Assembly: GCF_017315755.1 (NCBI RefSeq)
Contig: NZ_JAFLRJ010000094.1
Span: 1-64,000 of the forward strand
From: Streptomyces beijiangensis
GTDB taxonomy: Bacteria > Actinomycetota > Actinomycetes > Streptomycetales > Streptomycetaceae
Reading direction: 5' to 3'
DNA length: 64,000 nt
A model generated the notes under the pieces. It had not been told where the DNA came from and did no database searches. It saw only the letters and a list, made by a program, of their open reading frames with translations. Below, in pieces: positions 62,993 through 64,000 of this stretch. The number at the start of each line of letters is the position of its first letter. Position 1 is the first letter of the stretch. Position numbers and translations under genes: made by a program.

Positions 62993-64000
62993 TCCCCGGC
63001 CAGGTGTGGCTGTCGCCGGCGCAATGGCTGCCACGCACCGCGGAGAAGACCGTCGACGCCCTCGCCGAAGGACGGGTGACCGACGGTGAGGCCGATGCGA
63101 TGGGGTACGAGCAACTGCCCGTCTCCTCCGACGAATCGGCCCCGCAGATGGCGGTGCGCGCCGCCCGCCGCGCCCTGTCCCTGGCCGGCACCCCCGCCGA
63201 GTCCATCGCCGCCACCCTGCACGCCTGGACGTACTACCAGGGCCACGACTTCTGGTCGCCCGCCCACTATGTGGCCGCCGGTTCCGGCGCGCTCCATTCG
63301 ATACCGACGGGCATCCAGCAGATGTGCAACGGAGCGGCGGCCGCGCTGCAGAGCGCGGTGCACCACGTCACCGCCGACGCTTCCGGCGCACCGGTCCTGG
63401 TGACCACCGCCGACCGGTTCGCCCCTCCCGGTTTCGACCGGTGGGGCGGCGACTACGGCGTCTGGTACGGCGACGGGGCCACCGCAGCGGTCGTCGGCCG
63501 GGCCACCGGGACCGACGCCGTACCGGAAGGGTCGCTCACCCTGCGCGCCCTGCAGACCAGGGCCGCACCCGAGCTGGAGACCGCCCACCGCGACGTGGAC
63601 ACCTTCCACGCCGCACCGCACACCGCGGGCCCGGCCGTCGACGTACGGCGCGCCAAGAAGGCGTTCCTCGCCACGCAGGGCAAGGCGGAGTTCCTCGGCA
63701 GGCTGCGGCGTGAGACCAGCGAGGTGCTCGCCGCCGCGCTGCGCGAGGCGGGCATCGGCCCCGGCGGCCAGGAGCTGCACTCCGTGCTCCTGCCACGGCT
63801 CGGCCGGGCCACCGCCCGTGAGGTGTACGGGCCGGCCGTGGCCGAGGTCACCGGAGCGCCGGTCGCCGACCTGGGCGAGCGCACCGGTCACCTGGGCGCG
63901 GGCGACCTGCTCTCCAACCTGACGGCGCTGTCGGCAGGAGCGAGCCCGTACCGCCTCCAACGCGGCCAGTACGCGGCCGTGTTGAGCGCGGGCGCCGGGT
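62989..64000 (+). CDS. KAS III-like condensing or acyltransferase enzyme (cut by the right edge)
   Basis: The 337 codons present encode a thiolase-fold protein. The likely active-site Cys is in IPTGIQQMCNGAAAALQSAV near residue 111, the fold has VLVTTADRFAPPGFDRWGGD near residue 137, and HLGAGDLLSNLTALSAG near residue 301 corresponds to the KAS III Asn motif. The canonical histidine motif is not obvious (LHSVLLPRLGR takes its place), so it might be an acyltransferase-like relative (CerJ/DpsC type) rather than a chain-starting synthase. The GTG start overlaps the afsA-like stop. Confidence 0.75.
   Translation, partial: MIPGQVWLSPAQWLPRTAEKTVDALAEGRVTDGEADAMGYEQLPVSSDESAPQMAVRAARRALSLAGTPAESIAATLHAWTYYQGHDFWSPAHYVAAGSGALHSIPTGIQQMCNGAAAALQSAVHHVTADASGAPVLVTTADRFAPPGFDRWGGDYGVWYGDGATAAVVGRATGTDAVPEGSLTLRALQTRAAPELETAHRDVDTFHAAPHTAGPAVDVRRAKKAFLATQGKAEFLGRLRRETSEVLAAALREAGIGPGGQELHSVLLPRLGRATAREVYGPAVAEVTGAPVADLGERTGHLGAGDLLSNLTALSAGASPYRLQRGQYAAVLSAGAG

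Overview
The window is high-GC DNA with strong third-position G/C bias, frequent GTG/TTG starts, ATGA/GTGA gene overlaps and gene families typical of Streptomyces: hrdD with a sigma-R-type promoter, SepX/GlpR, DUF6227, AfsA, WYL and M6 proteins. It reads as a stretch of linear Streptomyces chromosome. Its left three quarters is core-like sequence, and the right end enters a secondary-metabolite locus. I see no rRNA, IS element, integrase or CRISPR array, and no stretch above 300 bases is left without a gene or described feature.

1-13 kb: a minus-strand block holds a SepX/GlpR-type membrane protein (cut by the left edge), a RimJ-like acetyltransferase, MogA/MoaB, MoaC, a MoeA/Glp protein and GalU. 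Then come a 5-formyl-THF cyclo-ligase, a penicillin-acylase-family hydrolase, a cation/proton antiporter, an MFS protein, an FmdB zinc-ribbon gene behind a CIRCE-like operator, MTA phosphorylase, a SAF-domain protein and MscL.

14-24 kb: an anaerobic-looking block lies on the minus strand. It holds pyruvate formate-lyase and its activase, then a NarI-like cytochrome b, a NasA/NarB-type molybdopterin nitrate reductase, a four-cluster ferredoxin, a Rieske protein, a small membrane protein and a NarK transporter, joined by 4-bp overlaps or short gaps. A DevR/DosR-like box precedes pflB. The molybdenum-cofactor genes at the left and a complete selenocysteine locus (selB, selA, selD, tRNA-Sec; 31.7-36.1 kb) fit the same formate/nitrate theme, because Sec enzymes in actinomycetes are typically formate dehydrogenases. 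No selenoprotein gene is seen in the window itself.

24-36 kb: LtrA, a P1-family peptidase, DUF6227, a VC0807-type membrane protein, the fructose PTS operon (fruR-fruK-fruA) and the sel genes.

36-39 kb: a compact operon next to tRNA-Sec encodes MauE-like, MauD-like and MauF-like proteins, a very small Tat-exported cysteine-rich protein, a 19-residue membrane peptide and two uncharacterised proteins. There is no methylamine dehydrogenase large subunit. This is the least explained system in the window.

39-58 kb: regulator/transporter and regulator/enzyme pairs with visible operators (WYL+MFS, MarR+LigB dioxygenase, TetR+MFS), hrdD, a secreted M6-like protease behind a CRP-type palindrome, an acyl-CoA synthetase, and a translationally coupled subtilase plus FG-GAP propeller pair.

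58-64 kb: a frameshifted small secreted protein, then the edge of a biosynthetic cluster: a malonyltransferase divergent from an acyl-CoA carboxylase beta/epsilon pair, an AfsA-type enzyme and a KAS III-like enzyme cut by the right edge.
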